DNA from: Veronia nyctiphanis
Lineage (GTDB): Bacteria > Pseudomonadota > Gammaproteobacteria > Enterobacterales > Vibrionaceae
Length of the DNA: 64,000 nucleotides
Direction: 5' to 3'
NCBI RefSeq assembly: GCF_004116385.1
Contig: NZ_PEIB01000018.1
Coordinates: 31,309-95,308 of the forward strand
Below are positions 1 through 9,287 of the stretch, one piece after another. The notes beneath the pieces were generated by a model, which saw nothing but the letters and a program-made list of their open reading frames with translations, had not been told where the DNA came from and made no database searches. Both the position numbers and the translations under genes were made by a program. Positions within the stretch are counted from its first letter, which is position 1. Every line of letters starts with the position of its first letter.

Positions 1-1956
1 CGTGTGAACAGGATTCACGTCAAATGACTCGGCACCGTCGCCAAACTGCCATTGGTGAGAGGTTACTGCTTTATCGTCAGTTGCGGTGCTGGTGAATCTT
101 GCCGTCAGCTTGTCGGTTGTTACGTTGAACTGCGCGTCAGGTGCCGTGTTGTCAGTGCCTGATACGACAGTTACGGACTTACTGATGGTGTCAGATAGTC
201 CTTCCTGATCTGCAACGCTGAGCGTCACTGTGTAGGTGCCTGATTCTGCGTAAGCATGAAGAGGGTCTTTGATGTTAGAGGTTGTCTGATCACCAAAACG
301 CCAAGAGTAGCTGACAACCCCTTTATCGTCAGTCGACGCATTGATGAAGTTGACAGAGAGACCGGACTTCTGCGTGGTGAAGTCAGCATCCGGTGCCTGG
401 TTCTCGCCCGTTCCTTTACCGGAGAGGGTTCCACTGATTGTGTAGTATCCCAGCGATGAATATTTGGAGAAGCCGTGTTGTGGTGTGCCCTCAGCACCGC
501 CTGAAATGACCAGTGAGTAGTCACCTGCGTTGAGGCTTTCATTGAAGGAGGCACTGCGGTCAACAGGGTTGTTTGACTGAGCCACTGTCTGACCTGCACT
601 GTTACGAATAACAGCGGAAACATCCAGCAAGCCACCACCAATATGCTCAGCGCGATCAATCGACAGATTTACCCGACCTCCGTTTTCGCCAATGGTGAAA
701 GTGAAGGTATCTGAATCTGTATTTCTTTCAATCTGGCCGCTATTGTTCTCTGCCAGTACGGCACCTGAGGCAGAGATATCGAGTGGCTTAGTACCTGATA
801 TATCATCGGACTTGAAAGGAACAAAGCGTTGAAGAATGGCGAAGTCATCTTCACGGTTGGATGCGCCGTTATATTCACCTTTACTCCATTGATAAAGTGG
901 GTCGCGCCAGTTGGTACCAAACCAGATGTTACCCATAACAGGCACCCACTGGTAATCTGCGATGCCTTCATGGTATTCGCCACCCGGCTGGCCGCCGTCA
1001 TGGCTAAGGTGGAACAGATGGCCAAACTCATGGGCGGCGATACGGCCTTGCCCGTACGCATCATCTTCTCGGTAAAGAGTACAGAAGGTGGATGTGCCAA
1101 ACGCGAACGCGCACGAAGAGCGACCTGTCTGACGATACATGGTACCGCCACCACGTTTACTTGGCGCAGCGCGGTTATATATGTCTCTGTCCGTCGTGAC
1201 GTTGATGTCCAGCATGGAAAAGCTGGCAGCGACAATCTGCCATGTGGTCCAGATGAACTCTTTTGACACATCATAGGGTTCGCCATTTGCCATCACATTT
1301 CGTGTGTCTATCAGCAGGACATACTGAGAGCCTGGTCGGCTTTGCAGTTTACCAACATGCTCGCCATTGTAATCACCGATATGAGGGGGCGCATCCTCCG
1401 CAGCGGGGAGCGAAAATTGCGCGCCAGCCGGTACATCACGGTGTGAGTGGTTGCCGAAGTGACAATCTGGCAAGACATCGGTTTTGGCAATTGCAGATAC
1501 CGAGACTTCACCATTCTCTGTACGGTATTCGTAAGCGTCGTTGTCATTCAGGATGACCCAGCCATAAACGGCGTCCTTGTTTCCCTGAAGAATAAACCGC
1601 GAACCCGGAATCGAGGCGATTTCACCATCAATAGACAGGGTGCCATCTGCTTCTACGAAAAGGTTTTCAGTGACAGCAGTCAGTAATTTCCCCTGACTGT
1701 CTGGTAGTGTTAGTTCCGCACCTGCAAGACTAAGGGGCTTACTCGACAAAGCACTCCTTGACAGAGCTGACGGCGCGATTCCGACACTTTGAATGAAGGC
1801 ATCGGGTGTTCCCAGCGTAAGTGGTGTCGCTAGGGTACTTTGATCTTGGTTGGCGATGGCGACGTGCGGTGTCGCTGCAATCAGGCCCAGAGCCAGACAA
1901 AGTTGCTTGGTGACATTGTTGATACTGAAACTCACATCCTGTTTTTCCAGTCTCAT
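1..1956 (-). CDS. Secreted zinc metalloprotease with PPC and PKD domains (C-terminus outside window)
   Basis: An open frame of 652 codons runs from the ATG at 1956 to the window edge without a stop. The start has an AGGAAA ribosome site about 8 bases upstream. A signal peptide of about 35 residues (hydrophobic LALGLIAA, ending near AIA) predicts export. The zinc motif HEFGHLFHLSH spans residues 309-319 and is followed about 27 residues later by VMGN, which fits a metzincin Met-turn. A bacterial pre-peptidase C-terminal type domain covers about 395-505. One complete PKD domain lies at about 519-600 and a second, at about 605 onward, is cut by the edge. Secreted enzymes of this plan degrade extracellular protein, and PKD/PPC domains usually assist secretion or substrate binding. 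The exact peptidase family and substrate cannot be assigned from sequence alone. Confidence 0.9.
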   Translation of the reverse strand, partial: MRLEKQDVSFSINNVTKQLCLALGLIAATPHVAIANQDQSTLATPLTLGTPDAFIQSVGIAPSALSRSALSSKPLSLAGAELTLPDSQGKLLTAVTENLFVEADGTLSIDGEIASIPGSRFILQGNKDAVYGWVILNDNDAYEYRTENGEVSVSAIAKTDVLPDCHFGNHSHRDVPAGAQFSLPAAEDAPPHIGDYNGEHVGKLQSRPGSQYVLLIDTRNVMANGEPYDVSKEFIWTTWQIVAASFSMLDINVTTDRDIYNRAAPSKRGGGTMYRQTGRSSCAFAFGTSTFCTLYREDDAYGQGRIAAHEFGHLFHLSHDGGQPGGEYHEGIADYQWVPVMGNIWFGTNWRDPLYQWSKGEYNGASNREDDFAILQRFVPFKSDDISGTKPLDISASGAVLAENNSGQIERNTDSDTFTFTIGENGGRVNLSIDRAEHIGGGLLDVSAVIRNSAGQTVAQSNNPVDRSASFNESLNAGDYSLVISGGAEGTPQHGFSKYSSLGYYTISGTLSGKGTGENQAPDADFTTQKSGLSVNFINASTDDKGVVSYSWRFGDQTTSNIKDPLHAYAESGTYTVTLSVADQEGLSDTISKSVTVVSGTDNTAPDAQFNVTTDKLTARFTSTATDDKAVTSHQWQFGDGAESFDVNPVHT

Positions 1957-2509
1957 GGTGTGTTTTCCTTTGTTGATATAGTAAACACAGTGCGTTGAGC
2001 AGAATAATCACGGCACTGAATGATTCCTTTCTTTTGGGGAAACCATGTCTTTTGGGCTTATGTTTCCATTACAACGGCTCAAGGTCAGGCCTTTTGCTTT
2101 GTGCTCTTTTTGATTTTGCTGACGCCCTCCGGCAGGGGGCATAATCGTCAGGTTTGAGCTCAGCATTGGGCGCTATTATTTGCTAAATGAATGGTTTATC
2201 AACGAGATAAAACACTGTATTGATAAAAACAAAAGAAGAGATACAAGAATGTGAAATGATAACATTATCAATTTCAGTTAAGTGTAATTTATTCAATGGT
2301 TTATTTCTGTTGGTGCGGGCTCTCCGTCTGCCATCATTCAATGGGAATTAACAGTCTTTCTTGATCTAAGCGTTGAGTTTGATAGCAGTGATGTGTCTTC
2401 ACATTTTGCACATCTCATTGAATGAAACCATCATAAGTCGTTGATGCTGGACTTCGACTTTTCCTGACTGCACTACACTGCAAGTATTAATAAATTTACT
2501 TTGTCTGAA
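1957..2509. other. Divergent intergenic region, no gene seen
   Basis: This 553-base stretch separates the minus-strand metalloprotease from the plus-strand transglycosylase. It must hold both promoters. It becomes AT-rich from about 2170 and has no coding frame with a credible start or domain. I could not define a promoter or operator with confidence. Confidence 0.5.
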
Positions 2510-3772
2510 ATGCAAAAACAGGCTCATTTTCTTGTTTTGATAGGATGCGTGATGAGTTATTCACTCACTGCGTTGGCCTTTTATGCGACGGACAACGTGC
2601 CTACCATTGATATTCTCTCTATTGCACGCAGCAGTAGTTCAGAGTTTTCTCAACAAGATTTCTACCAAAGGAAAAACACACAGTCTCTCTACCTAAGTGG
2701 TTTTGATACACGAAGAGAGGAACTACTCAGGGTTTGGATGCAACCCATACAGTCTTCCCCTGAGCGCTATGTTTTTTATGGGAAGCAGCATAATTTTCGA
2801 CTTATTGTCGACTATGTTTCTCGCCACATTGAATTTGAGCTGCTGAAATCTGATGCAAATAACCGCCTCGCTGATATAAGCGGATACTTGCTTCCTGAAT
2901 CTATCGGAGATTGGAATTATCGATTCCTGCTTCGTCACGGGTTAATCACACTGTTCAGCCTGTCTGAGGGAGTCATCGAGCAACAAAAAGCTATTAAGCC
3001 TGCGATCCTCTTCGCTGAAATCGACAGCCATCGAGAACAACAGTTGAGTGCTGTTGATAGAAACTTACTGCTGAGCCGGCACAATAAGCAAAGTACTCAG
3101 AGGAAAATTGAAGCAAACATTAAAGAGCGTAAGAGACGCTTGGCAATGCAGCTTAATGATACACAGGTCAGTAAATACGAAGCTATTCAGCGACATAAAG
3201 TTGTGTTTCCGCCGTATTTCTGGTCTAGAGAATATGCGTTATATCTTGACCATTTTCGATTTCATGCTGATTTGACCAATGTTGAATTAGGTTTTTTGCT
3301 GGCAATTTCTCAGGTAGAGACGGGGTTTAACCCGGTCTCTAAATACGCGGGCGCTGCCTACGGGATTATGCAGGTGTCGCCGCACAGTGCAGGGCTTATT
3401 GTCTCTGAACTGGTTTTTCGTCGGGCGACATTGCCCACCGCCGATGCCTTGTATGTTGCTGCCGTCAACATTTTCTACGGCACAAACTATCTATCGGCGT
3501 TGGTCAACACAACTTTTTCCGACATAAAGGACAGAGATAGCCGCTTATTATGTGCTGTTACCGCTTACAAAATCGGTTTAGACCAGTTGTTGAAGGTCTT
3601 TGAACATCCGCAGGGAGATATTGAAGGGTTCAATAGAAAGATAAATATGTTGAGTCGTAAGCAGGTGTTCAGGCAGCTTGTCAGAGACCTGCCTTATAAA
3701 GAAGCGCAGCAGTTTGTAATCAGAGTGATGGCAGCGACGAAAGCAATGCGGCTTGACCCGCCTCTGAAATGA
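2510..3772 (+). CDS. MltC-like lytic murein transglycosylase
   Basis: The predicted enzyme cleaves peptidoglycan glycan strands to 1,6-anhydro-muropeptides in the periplasm. Its C-terminal half is a GEWL-fold SLT domain: the catalytic Glu lies in the VETGFNP motif (about residue 270) and is followed by AYGIMQV, both typical of the family. The middle (about residues 85-135) resembles the DUF3393 domain that precedes the SLT domain in MltC. The N-terminus is hydrophobic and contains LIGC at residues 10-13, a possible lipobox, as MltC is an outer-membrane lipoprotein; a normal signal peptide ending near ALA is the alternative. The ATG at 2510 was preferred to an in-frame TTG at 2501, but neither has a strong ribosome site. 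At 420 residues it is longer than E. coli MltC (about 360). Confidence 0.8.
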   Translation: MQKQAHFLVLIGCVMSYSLTALAFYATDNVPTIDILSIARSSSSEFSQQDFYQRKNTQSLYLSGFDTRREELLRVWMQPIQSSPERYVFYGKQHNFRLIVDYVSRHIEFELLKSDANNRLADISGYLLPESIGDWNYRFLLRHGLITLFSLSEGVIEQQKAIKPAILFAEIDSHREQQLSAVDRNLLLSRHNKQSTQRKIEANIKERKRRLAMQLNDTQVSKYEAIQRHKVVFPPYFWSREYALYLDHFRFHADLTNVELGFLLAISQVETGFNPVSKYAGAAYGIMQVSPHSAGLIVSELVFRRATLPTADALYVAAVNIFYGTNYLSALVNTTFSDIKDRDSRLLCAVTAYKIGLDQLLKVFEHPQGDIEGFNRKINMLSRKQVFRQLVRDLPYKEAQQFVIRVMAATKAMRLDPPLK

Positions 3773-3836
3773 CAAGGTGTGCATGTCAATTTTTGAGGAA
3801 ATAGAGCGTTTATTGGCTTCGGGTTAGTTGATTTAT

Positions 3837-3861
3837 GAACCGCGGCTTCGTGCCGCGATTC
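3837..3861. terminator. GC-rich hairpin between convergent genes, possible terminator
   Basis: A six-base-pair stem CGCGGC/GCCGCG with the loop TTCGT lies between the convergent transglycosylase and zinc-ribbon genes, with three further pairs beyond one mismatch. There is no clear U tract, so intrinsic termination is only possible. Confidence 0.35.
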
Positions 3862-3880
3862 TGCAAAAATTCTTTCACGC

Positions 3881-4120
3881 TTATTCGCCATCTCGACCCT
3901 GATTTTCAATCTTTTTAGTGCCACATGTTTTGCAAGTGACCACTAAATCGAGTTCATCTAGCTTTTTCACCAACATGTCAGTGGAACCACCAATTATGAA
4001 TGTTTCCCATATCACTTTCTTAACACCACCCCAAAATGTGTTTGGGTAACGGTCTTTTTTCTCTTGAAAGTGCTGAGTATGCTTAGTGTATGCATTACAC
4101 GTTTCGCAGAAGCTTTCCAT
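3881..4120 (-). CDS. Small zinc-ribbon-like protein, unknown function
   Basis: This is a 79-residue protein with two CxxC pairs, FCETC near the N-terminus and TCKTCG near the C-terminus. They are placed as expected for a zinc ribbon or rubredoxin-like knuckle. The middle is basic, with one hydrophobic patch (VIWETFIIGG). The ATG at 4120 is preferred because AAGGAAA lies about 6-8 bases upstream; the alternative ATG at 4126 sits almost on top of that site. It is convergent with the transglycosylase gene and 250 bases downstream of the glutathione transferase start region in another transcription unit. No family was recognised and no function is proposed. Confidence 0.6.
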   Translation of the reverse strand: MESFCETCNAYTKHTQHFQEKKDRYPNTFWGGVKKVIWETFIIGGSTDMLVKKLDELDLVVTCKTCGTKKIENQGRDGE

Positions 4121-4370
4121 TGTCATTTTCCTTTTTTACATGCCGACTACAAATCTGCCTAGTCATATCACCATGACTGGTTAGGCAAACATTGGCGTAA
4201 ACAAAATATATATTCACAGCGGCGTAAGGAATAACATTGGGTAGTTTTCTCATAGCCAATCAGATCAAAAATGGATGTTAACTGGCTGACTAAAATCATA
4301 ATTTATCACAATTCATTGTCATGTCATGCAACGTTTTTGTGATTTAAATCCAAAGTGTGGAACATGTACC

Positions 4371-5014
4371 TTATTGATTAATATACATCTTAAGTGATGT
4401 TCCTTCTTTGTCGCACACCGTTTTTACTGCAGGTTGATTGGCCATCTGGCAAGAAAGCGCCTGAGGTTTGGGAACGACAAGGGTGGCGCAGACAAACCGC
4501 TTCCCCAATGCGCAAGCATGAACAAAAAGTAGTCGCAGGCTGTCAGTGTGTTGCCGCAAAGAAACGCTGAGTTAGCCAATGTTTTATCCAGCAAGGCAAA
4601 CATCTCCGTCAGTCGTTCCTCCTGCGCGCGTTTGATTGCTTGCGAATCGCCGTCTGACTCTGTATGACGCTCGGGATAAAAATACATCATTAGTTCTGGT
4701 TGCAAACTGGCGGTGAGATAAAACAGCCACTGATGAAAGGTGGCGCGCTCAGTCGTGCCCAGTGATGGTATCAAATGACTCTCTGGATGTTTTTCACTGA
4801 GGTATAAACAGATTGCTGCACTCTCAAACAGCACAGTCTGATCGTCTACCAAGGTAGGAATTCGTCCTGTTGGATTCAGAGCGAGGTAAGCATCAGACTT
4901 TTGTGCCGCCGATTTTCTATCGACTAATTCAAGTTGATAGGGCACACCGAGGTGTGCCAATAACATGTGCGGCGCAAAGCTGGCATTTCGTGGAAAGTAA
5001 AACAGCGTATACAT
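4371..5014 (-). CDS. Glutathione S-transferase family protein (frameshifted near 4446)
   Basis: The N-terminal thioredoxin-like domain is clear: MYTLFYFPRNAS start, the cis-proline region NPTGRIPTLV and the ESAAICLYL motif. The all-helical C-terminal domain follows (FLCGNTLTACDYFLFML). Such enzymes conjugate glutathione to electrophiles in the cytoplasm. The main frame ends abnormally at 4424 in a short tail after FLAR. Another frame continues the expected C-terminus (MANQPAV and onward) to a stop at 4371. Adding one base at about 4446/4447 joins them into 214 residues, a normal GST length. I read this as one intact gene with a single-base deletion rather than a true truncation. The subclass and substrate are not evident. 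Confidence 0.8.
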
Positions 5015-5050
5015 GAAAGTGCCTCATAGCGCGTTTAGATAGGGATGAAG

Positions 5051-5989
5051 TTAAGTGTCGCCTTCCGCCAAAGTCCTCTCTATCATTTTTTGTACTTCAA
5101 GTGCTTCACGGAGCGTCGCCAATTTGTTCTTTTCGCCAGCCATGAGTTTGATTAGTTCGCTTAGGTATTGGTGCTCGCCATTGACGGTGACTTCTTTCCA
5201 CGTGTCGCCCTCTTTAACTTCGATCATCCGCCAATTCAGTTCACGAATAGATTTATGTTTTCCCGTAAGTTTCCATTCGAGGTAATCTTCGGCGACGACA
5301 TCACTTGATGCTTCCAACCTGACCGGGATATTGCCCGAGAGGTAGTCAGCATTGACAAAGGTTTCAGACGATCTGTCGTCGGGGTAGTTCACCTCTGCGT
5401 TTTCAAGCGTCATGGAGCCAAGCAATCGCTGGTGCATAAAAAAGAAATGCGTAACGACTTCGCGCAGAAAGCCACCTTGCTCTTTTAAGCTGAGCCAACT
5501 ACTGGCATTTTCCTGCCATTTACGCGGCCACTGGCTGAAGTGAATTTGCATCTCAACATTTTCGATCTCTTCCTGGGGGATATCTGAGAGCAGTAGCTTT
5601 AGCGTATCAAGTGAGGGACTGGCTGCTCCGGGGAGGTTTACGACAGCAGGTAGGCCGCTTTTCTCGACATCTTCAACCAGTTTTTCTGCTGCTTCTATGT
5701 CGACAGCGAGCGGTTTTTCAACCCAGATAGCCTTCTTCGCCTCGATTGCTTTGTAGCAATAATCGATATGGCTTGCTGGTGGCGTGCCAACATAGACAAG
5801 ATCAACATCACTGCGAGTAAACATTTCATCGGGTGATGAGAGTGCGTCCGTGCCGCTATCGAGCGCTTTCAGTTTTTCTAAATCGGAATCGTAGACACAC
5901 GAAACGTGAAATGAAGAATGTTTTGATAGTGCTTGGTAAATCCTTTGGCCAATGGTTCCAAAACCAATGATTCCAACCGAAATGGTCAC
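5051..5989 (-). CDS. Gfo/Idh/MocA family oxidoreductase
   Basis: This 312-residue protein starts with a Rossmann NAD(P)-binding fold (GIIGFGTIGQRI, residues 7-18). It contains the family hallmark EKPLA at about residue 92, where the lysine is catalytic. The C-terminal part forms the substrate domain typical of the family. Members oxidise or reduce sugars, inositols, dihydrodiols or related compounds, and the substrate here cannot be told. It is 36 bases upstream of the GST end on the same strand, so the two may be cotranscribed. It is unrelated in detail to the second family member at 18529. Confidence 0.85.
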   Translation of the reverse strand: MTISVGIIGFGTIGQRIYQALSKHSSFHVSCVYDSDLEKLKALDSGTDALSSPDEMFTRSDVDLVYVGTPPASHIDYCYKAIEAKKAIWVEKPLAVDIEAAEKLVEDVEKSGLPAVVNLPGAASPSLDTLKLLLSDIPQEEIENVEMQIHFSQWPRKWQENASSWLSLKEQGGFLREVVTHFFFMHQRLLGSMTLENAEVNYPDDRSSETFVNADYLSGNIPVRLEASSDVVAEDYLEWKLTGKHKSIRELNWRMIEVKEGDTWKEVTVNGEHQYLSELIKLMAGEKNKLATLREALEVQKMIERTLAEGDT

Positions 5990-6359
5990 AGTTCGCTCCA
6001 GTTGTGTTTGTGCTGTTAATGTTCAACAAGTTGCACGTTTCATTAATAGTGTAGTTTGAAACGTATGCTACCTGTTCAAACACATACTGTCCCGGATAGG
6101 CCTGAGTAAATACGGCACATATCAATAATTAAATGCATGGCCTTTTAAACTTTCTGGATGATTGAAGTCAGAAAAATAGACATTTCGCCTTTGATAACAT
6201 CATCAAAAATGTAAAATAGCGATGATATTCAATTGAATCATATCTTACGATTCACTCTGTTGTTATATTGTTAATATATAATAATAATTTAAATTAAATG
6301 TTGATGCTGGTTTTGTTCATAAATCACTCAAGATTCTCTATTTATAAAGAATAAAAAAT
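5990..6359. promoter_or_regulatory. AT-rich divergent promoter region
   Basis: 370 bases lie between the minus-strand oxidoreductase start and the plus-strand response regulator start. The part from 6170 to 6359 is strongly AT-rich with TATA-like stretches, as expected for promoters. No gene or specific operator could be identified. Confidence 0.4.
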
Positions 6360-7034
6360 ATGTGTATAGATATTCTTATCATTGAAGATGATAAAGAACT
6401 TGGTGATATGTTGACCTACTTTTTAAGTACGGTTGAAAACTATTCAGTTTTTCGTCATAACTCTGGTGAAAATGCGTTGAATCTGGTTATAGAAAAAACG
6501 CCCCGTCTTATATTGCTTGATATTCAGTTACCTGTTCATACGGGGTTTGAAATACTGACTTCTTTAAGGGATGCATCGATTCTTACCCCGGTTATCATGA
6601 TGACTGCTAATGATAGCGAGCTTTCAGAGACAAACGCATTGGTTCTTGGCGCTGATGATTACATTAGAAAGCCAATCAGAGCTAATGTGCTGAAAGAAAG
6701 AATTAAACGACTTATTTCTCCCACTGTGAAATTACAAGAAAAACTTATCCTTTCGATGAAAGAGAGCCAACTTCTTTATCAAGATATAACCGTTCATTTA
6801 TTACCCTCCGAGTTTGAAATTTTGGAGATACTTGCTCAAAGCGATGAACCAAAGTCAGTACACGATTTATTCTTTGATATTCATGGTTACGAAGCAAATG
6901 CTGATGATAAATCGATATATATGCGTTTGTCCTCGTTAAGAAAGAAAATAAGTAAATATTTTGTTGGTCAGGAGTTAATAAAAAATAAGCGAAGTAGAGG
7001 ATTTTATTTAACCCGAGATATTGAAAAACAATGA
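6360..7034 (+). CDS. OmpR/PhoB-family response regulator
   Basis: This 224-residue cytoplasmic transcription regulator has an N-terminal receiver domain with acidic residues E9, D10 and D11, phospho-acceptor D54 in LLDIQLP, T82 and K104 (switch and conserved lysine). A C-terminal winged-helix DNA-binding domain follows (about residues 130-220, ending in the conserved KNKRSRGFYL turn). It overlaps the downstream sensor kinase by the ATGA tetranucleotide, so the two are translationally coupled and form a cognate pair. The DNA is AT-rich relative to the flanking genes. The signal and target genes are unknown; it is divergent from an oxidoreductase and close to an EAL protein. Confidence 0.92.
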   Translation: MCIDILIIEDDKELGDMLTYFLSTVENYSVFRHNSGENALNLVIEKTPRLILLDIQLPVHTGFEILTSLRDASILTPVIMMTANDSELSETNALVLGADDYIRKPIRANVLKERIKRLISPTVKLQEKLILSMKESQLLYQDITVHLLPSEFEILEILAQSDEPKSVHDLFFDIHGYEANADDKSIYMRLSSLRKKISKYFVGQELIKNKRSRGFYLTRDIEKQ

Positions 7035-8215
7035 GAACATTTTTTTTACAAATCACACTTTCTGTTCTTCTTGGCTTTATTTTCGCAAAAGCAGTTTCTG
7101 AAGCTTACTTAACCCTTTGGGTTGAGGAATTCTCACCAGATACGCCCTCAATATGCAAACCAGGTGTCTTAAATTCTGCTGAAGAGATTTCATACTCATG
7201 CAAAGATGGCGAAACGTGCTCAGATTCATTCATTTGTCTGATTGATACAGATGTAGAGAAAATCTCAGCCTATCCGCCAATGCAAGGGTTCTCGGATGGA
7301 GGCACGCCCGTGGCGATGAAGCTGGAAAAAGACGACCCGTATGTTTTTGTCAGCAGAGCCTATGCATTTAGGATTTGGACGGTTGATCTCTTACTACAAC
7401 TTGGCTGTACCTTGCTGGTGATGGGGGGAATCTTATTTTCGTGGTCTCGCGGGTTAGGTCGGCTTGAGGAGCTTTCAAGTGCGTTGTCGTGCGGAGACCT
7501 GAGACGTAGGGTTCGTTTGCACGGACCTGAGCCGGTGAAATCTCTGATTGCCAATCAACATGCAATGGCAGATTCGATTTTACGGTTGCAGCGCAAGAAG
7601 AAACTGATCTTCGGTTCTTTACCTCATGACATCAGAACGCCGTTAGCTGCAATTCAGTTAACCACAGATATTTTGTCGCAACATGAGGGTGACAGTAAGT
7701 TTCTGCGCAATAAGCTGTCAGGGCAGGTCTCTAACCTTAACCTAATATGTGAAAGTAGCCTCCATCTTTATAAGATCCTGAATAACGAGGTAGAGTTGCA
7801 CAAAGAGCAGTTTACGTTTGAATCGGTGCTTATCGACTCTTTAGCGCTGATTCCAGAAGACAAGTGCTATCGGTTTGTGAACTGTAATCAGACCCTCATT
7901 TCTGACAAGAAGCTGGTTACCATACTTTTGCAAAACAGTTTGTCTAATGCTTTTCGCTATACCAAAAGCTGTGTTGATGTTTCCTTCAAGTCTTATCCTC
8001 ATCATGACGTTATTCGAATCAACGATGATGGTCCGGGTTTTCCTGACGATGTGGTCGCAACATTCAGAAATAAAGATACGTCTTTAATTAAAAATGCCGA
8101 TGGATTTGGCATCGGTTTAGTTTTGATTTATGAGCTAACCATGCTGTTATCCGGTCAGGTTGTTATCAGTAATACAGAGGCTGGTGGTGAGGTTTTGGTG
8201 GTCATAAACAAGTAG
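7031..8215 (+). CDS. Membrane sensor histidine kinase
   Basis: The 394-residue partner of the upstream regulator has a first membrane helix at about residues 5-22, a periplasmic loop of about 90 residues and a second helix at about 117-137. A HAMP-like segment follows. The dimerisation box has phospho-acceptor H199 in LPHDIRTPL. The ATPase domain shows N306 (LLQNSLSNAFRYT), the G1 box DDGPGF at 332-337 and GFGIGL at 358-363. The periplasmic loop has four cysteines (C42, C57, C63, C69) that could form two disulphides, which may matter for sensing. No recognised sensor domain was seen in the loop. Confidence 0.92.
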   Translation: MRTFFLQITLSVLLGFIFAKAVSEAYLTLWVEEFSPDTPSICKPGVLNSAEEISYSCKDGETCSDSFICLIDTDVEKISAYPPMQGFSDGGTPVAMKLEKDDPYVFVSRAYAFRIWTVDLLLQLGCTLLVMGGILFSWSRGLGRLEELSSALSCGDLRRRVRLHGPEPVKSLIANQHAMADSILRLQRKKKLIFGSLPHDIRTPLAAIQLTTDILSQHEGDSKFLRNKLSGQVSNLNLICESSLHLYKILNNEVELHKEQFTFESVLIDSLALIPEDKCYRFVNCNQTLISDKKLVTILLQNSLSNAFRYTKSCVDVSFKSYPHHDVIRINDDGPGFPDDVVATFRNKDTSLIKNADGFGIGLVLIYELTMLLSGQVVISNTEAGGEVLVVINK

Positions 8216-8296
8216 ATTTCTCTTTGCGAAGCTTTCAGCACAAGGAATGGGAGCTCCCTGCACAATATGGTTTCTCGCTATAAGCTTTGTGGGGCT

Positions 8297-9034
8297 TTAC
8301 TGGTTTCTCAACGCATAGTTTGTGAAGCTCATGTCCATGTCTAGTGGTCTTGCGTAGTAAAACCCTTGCGCGTAAATGTCGTACGCTTTGAGCTGGCAGT
8401 GCATATAGCTTGTTTCAATGCCTTCCGTGACGATGTCTTTGCAATGCAATATTACTGTTTCAAGCAGTGCTTTCATTGCATCGGGTTTGTCGATGTTGCT
8501 GTAGAGAAAGCGCTGGTCGATTTTGATGGCATCCCAGCGAATAAGATTGAGCACTAGATCATTGACCGGGGAGGGCAGATAGTCGTCCAGCCAAATCTGG
8601 TAGCCATGTTCTTTTAGCAGTGCCGCTGAATCCCAGAATTGCAGGTGTTGGCCAGTGAACGTATCGATTTCTGTCACTTCTATCGCCAGTGGGAAACGCG
8701 CCATGTTGATGACTTCTTCCATGTACTTAGGTTGCACAAAGTAACGCATCGGAATATTGATAGAAATTGTCAAATTTGCTGAGTTGTAGATATCAGCTTG
8801 TTCGTTGAGTGCGGTGATCTGGTCTCGGATGATGGTTTGCAGGCTGACTTCGTTTAGATTTGCAAAGAAAGGTTCGCTGTTTAGGCATTCTCCAGATTGG
8901 AGTTTGACACGTGTTAACAGTTCAAGTGCATGCGTTTTTAACGTTTTAATATCAATAATGGGCTGCAGGCAGAAGGTAAGGGAAGGGGAACTTTTTGTCT
9001 TGATGGCTGGCCTCTGGGCCGTATCTGTATTCAT
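8297..9034 (-). CDS. EAL-domain protein, probable c-di-GMP phosphodiesterase
   Basis: This 245-residue protein is a stand-alone EAL domain without a GGDEF partner, receiver or membrane helices. The signature is degenerate: ELL in HALELLTR replaces EAL. The catalytic-site residues expected elsewhere are visible: the asparagine in SINIP, the glutamate in EVTEID, the DD pair in LDDYL, the lysine in IKIDQ and the glutamate in TEGIE. Hydrolysis of c-di-GMP to pGpG is therefore plausible, though the weak first motif and DDY instead of DDF leave room for a binding-only role. It is convergent with the two-component system, 81 bases away. The start at 9034 has a GAGAAAG ribosome site. Confidence 0.82.
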   Translation of the reverse strand: MNTDTAQRPAIKTKSSPSLTFCLQPIIDIKTLKTHALELLTRVKLQSGECLNSEPFFANLNEVSLQTIIRDQITALNEQADIYNSANLTISINIPMRYFVQPKYMEEVINMARFPLAIEVTEIDTFTGQHLQFWDSAALLKEHGYQIWLDDYLPSPVNDLVLNLIRWDAIKIDQRFLYSNIDKPDAMKALLETVILHCKDIVTEGIETSYMHCQLKAYDIYAQGFYYARPLDMDMSFTNYALRNQ

Positions 9035-9287
9035 TGCTTTCTCTTATTTGTCTGTTCTTTGACTGACTTGTTTTAGGGGTACACGTTAATGTCGTACGAG
9101 CTGGATGAACAGTAATCAAAGTTAAGCAAAATAAAGCTCAAGGTAAGGTAGGATGCGTGCGATCACATTCGACTTTCTCAACGCCTCGAAACTCGGGTCG
9201 TAAAAAGGTGAATGTTGTAACATCGTGACAATACTAACGATGCAACCAGACACCATTGATTGAGATGGCTGGATGAATGAGGCAAGG

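Noticed and set aside
225..2011. Minus-strand frames at 225, 669, 1311 and 1739 as separate genes
   Set aside because: They are out of frame with the continuous metalloprotease reading frame (1956 to 1), which has a signal peptide, zinc site and PKD domains.
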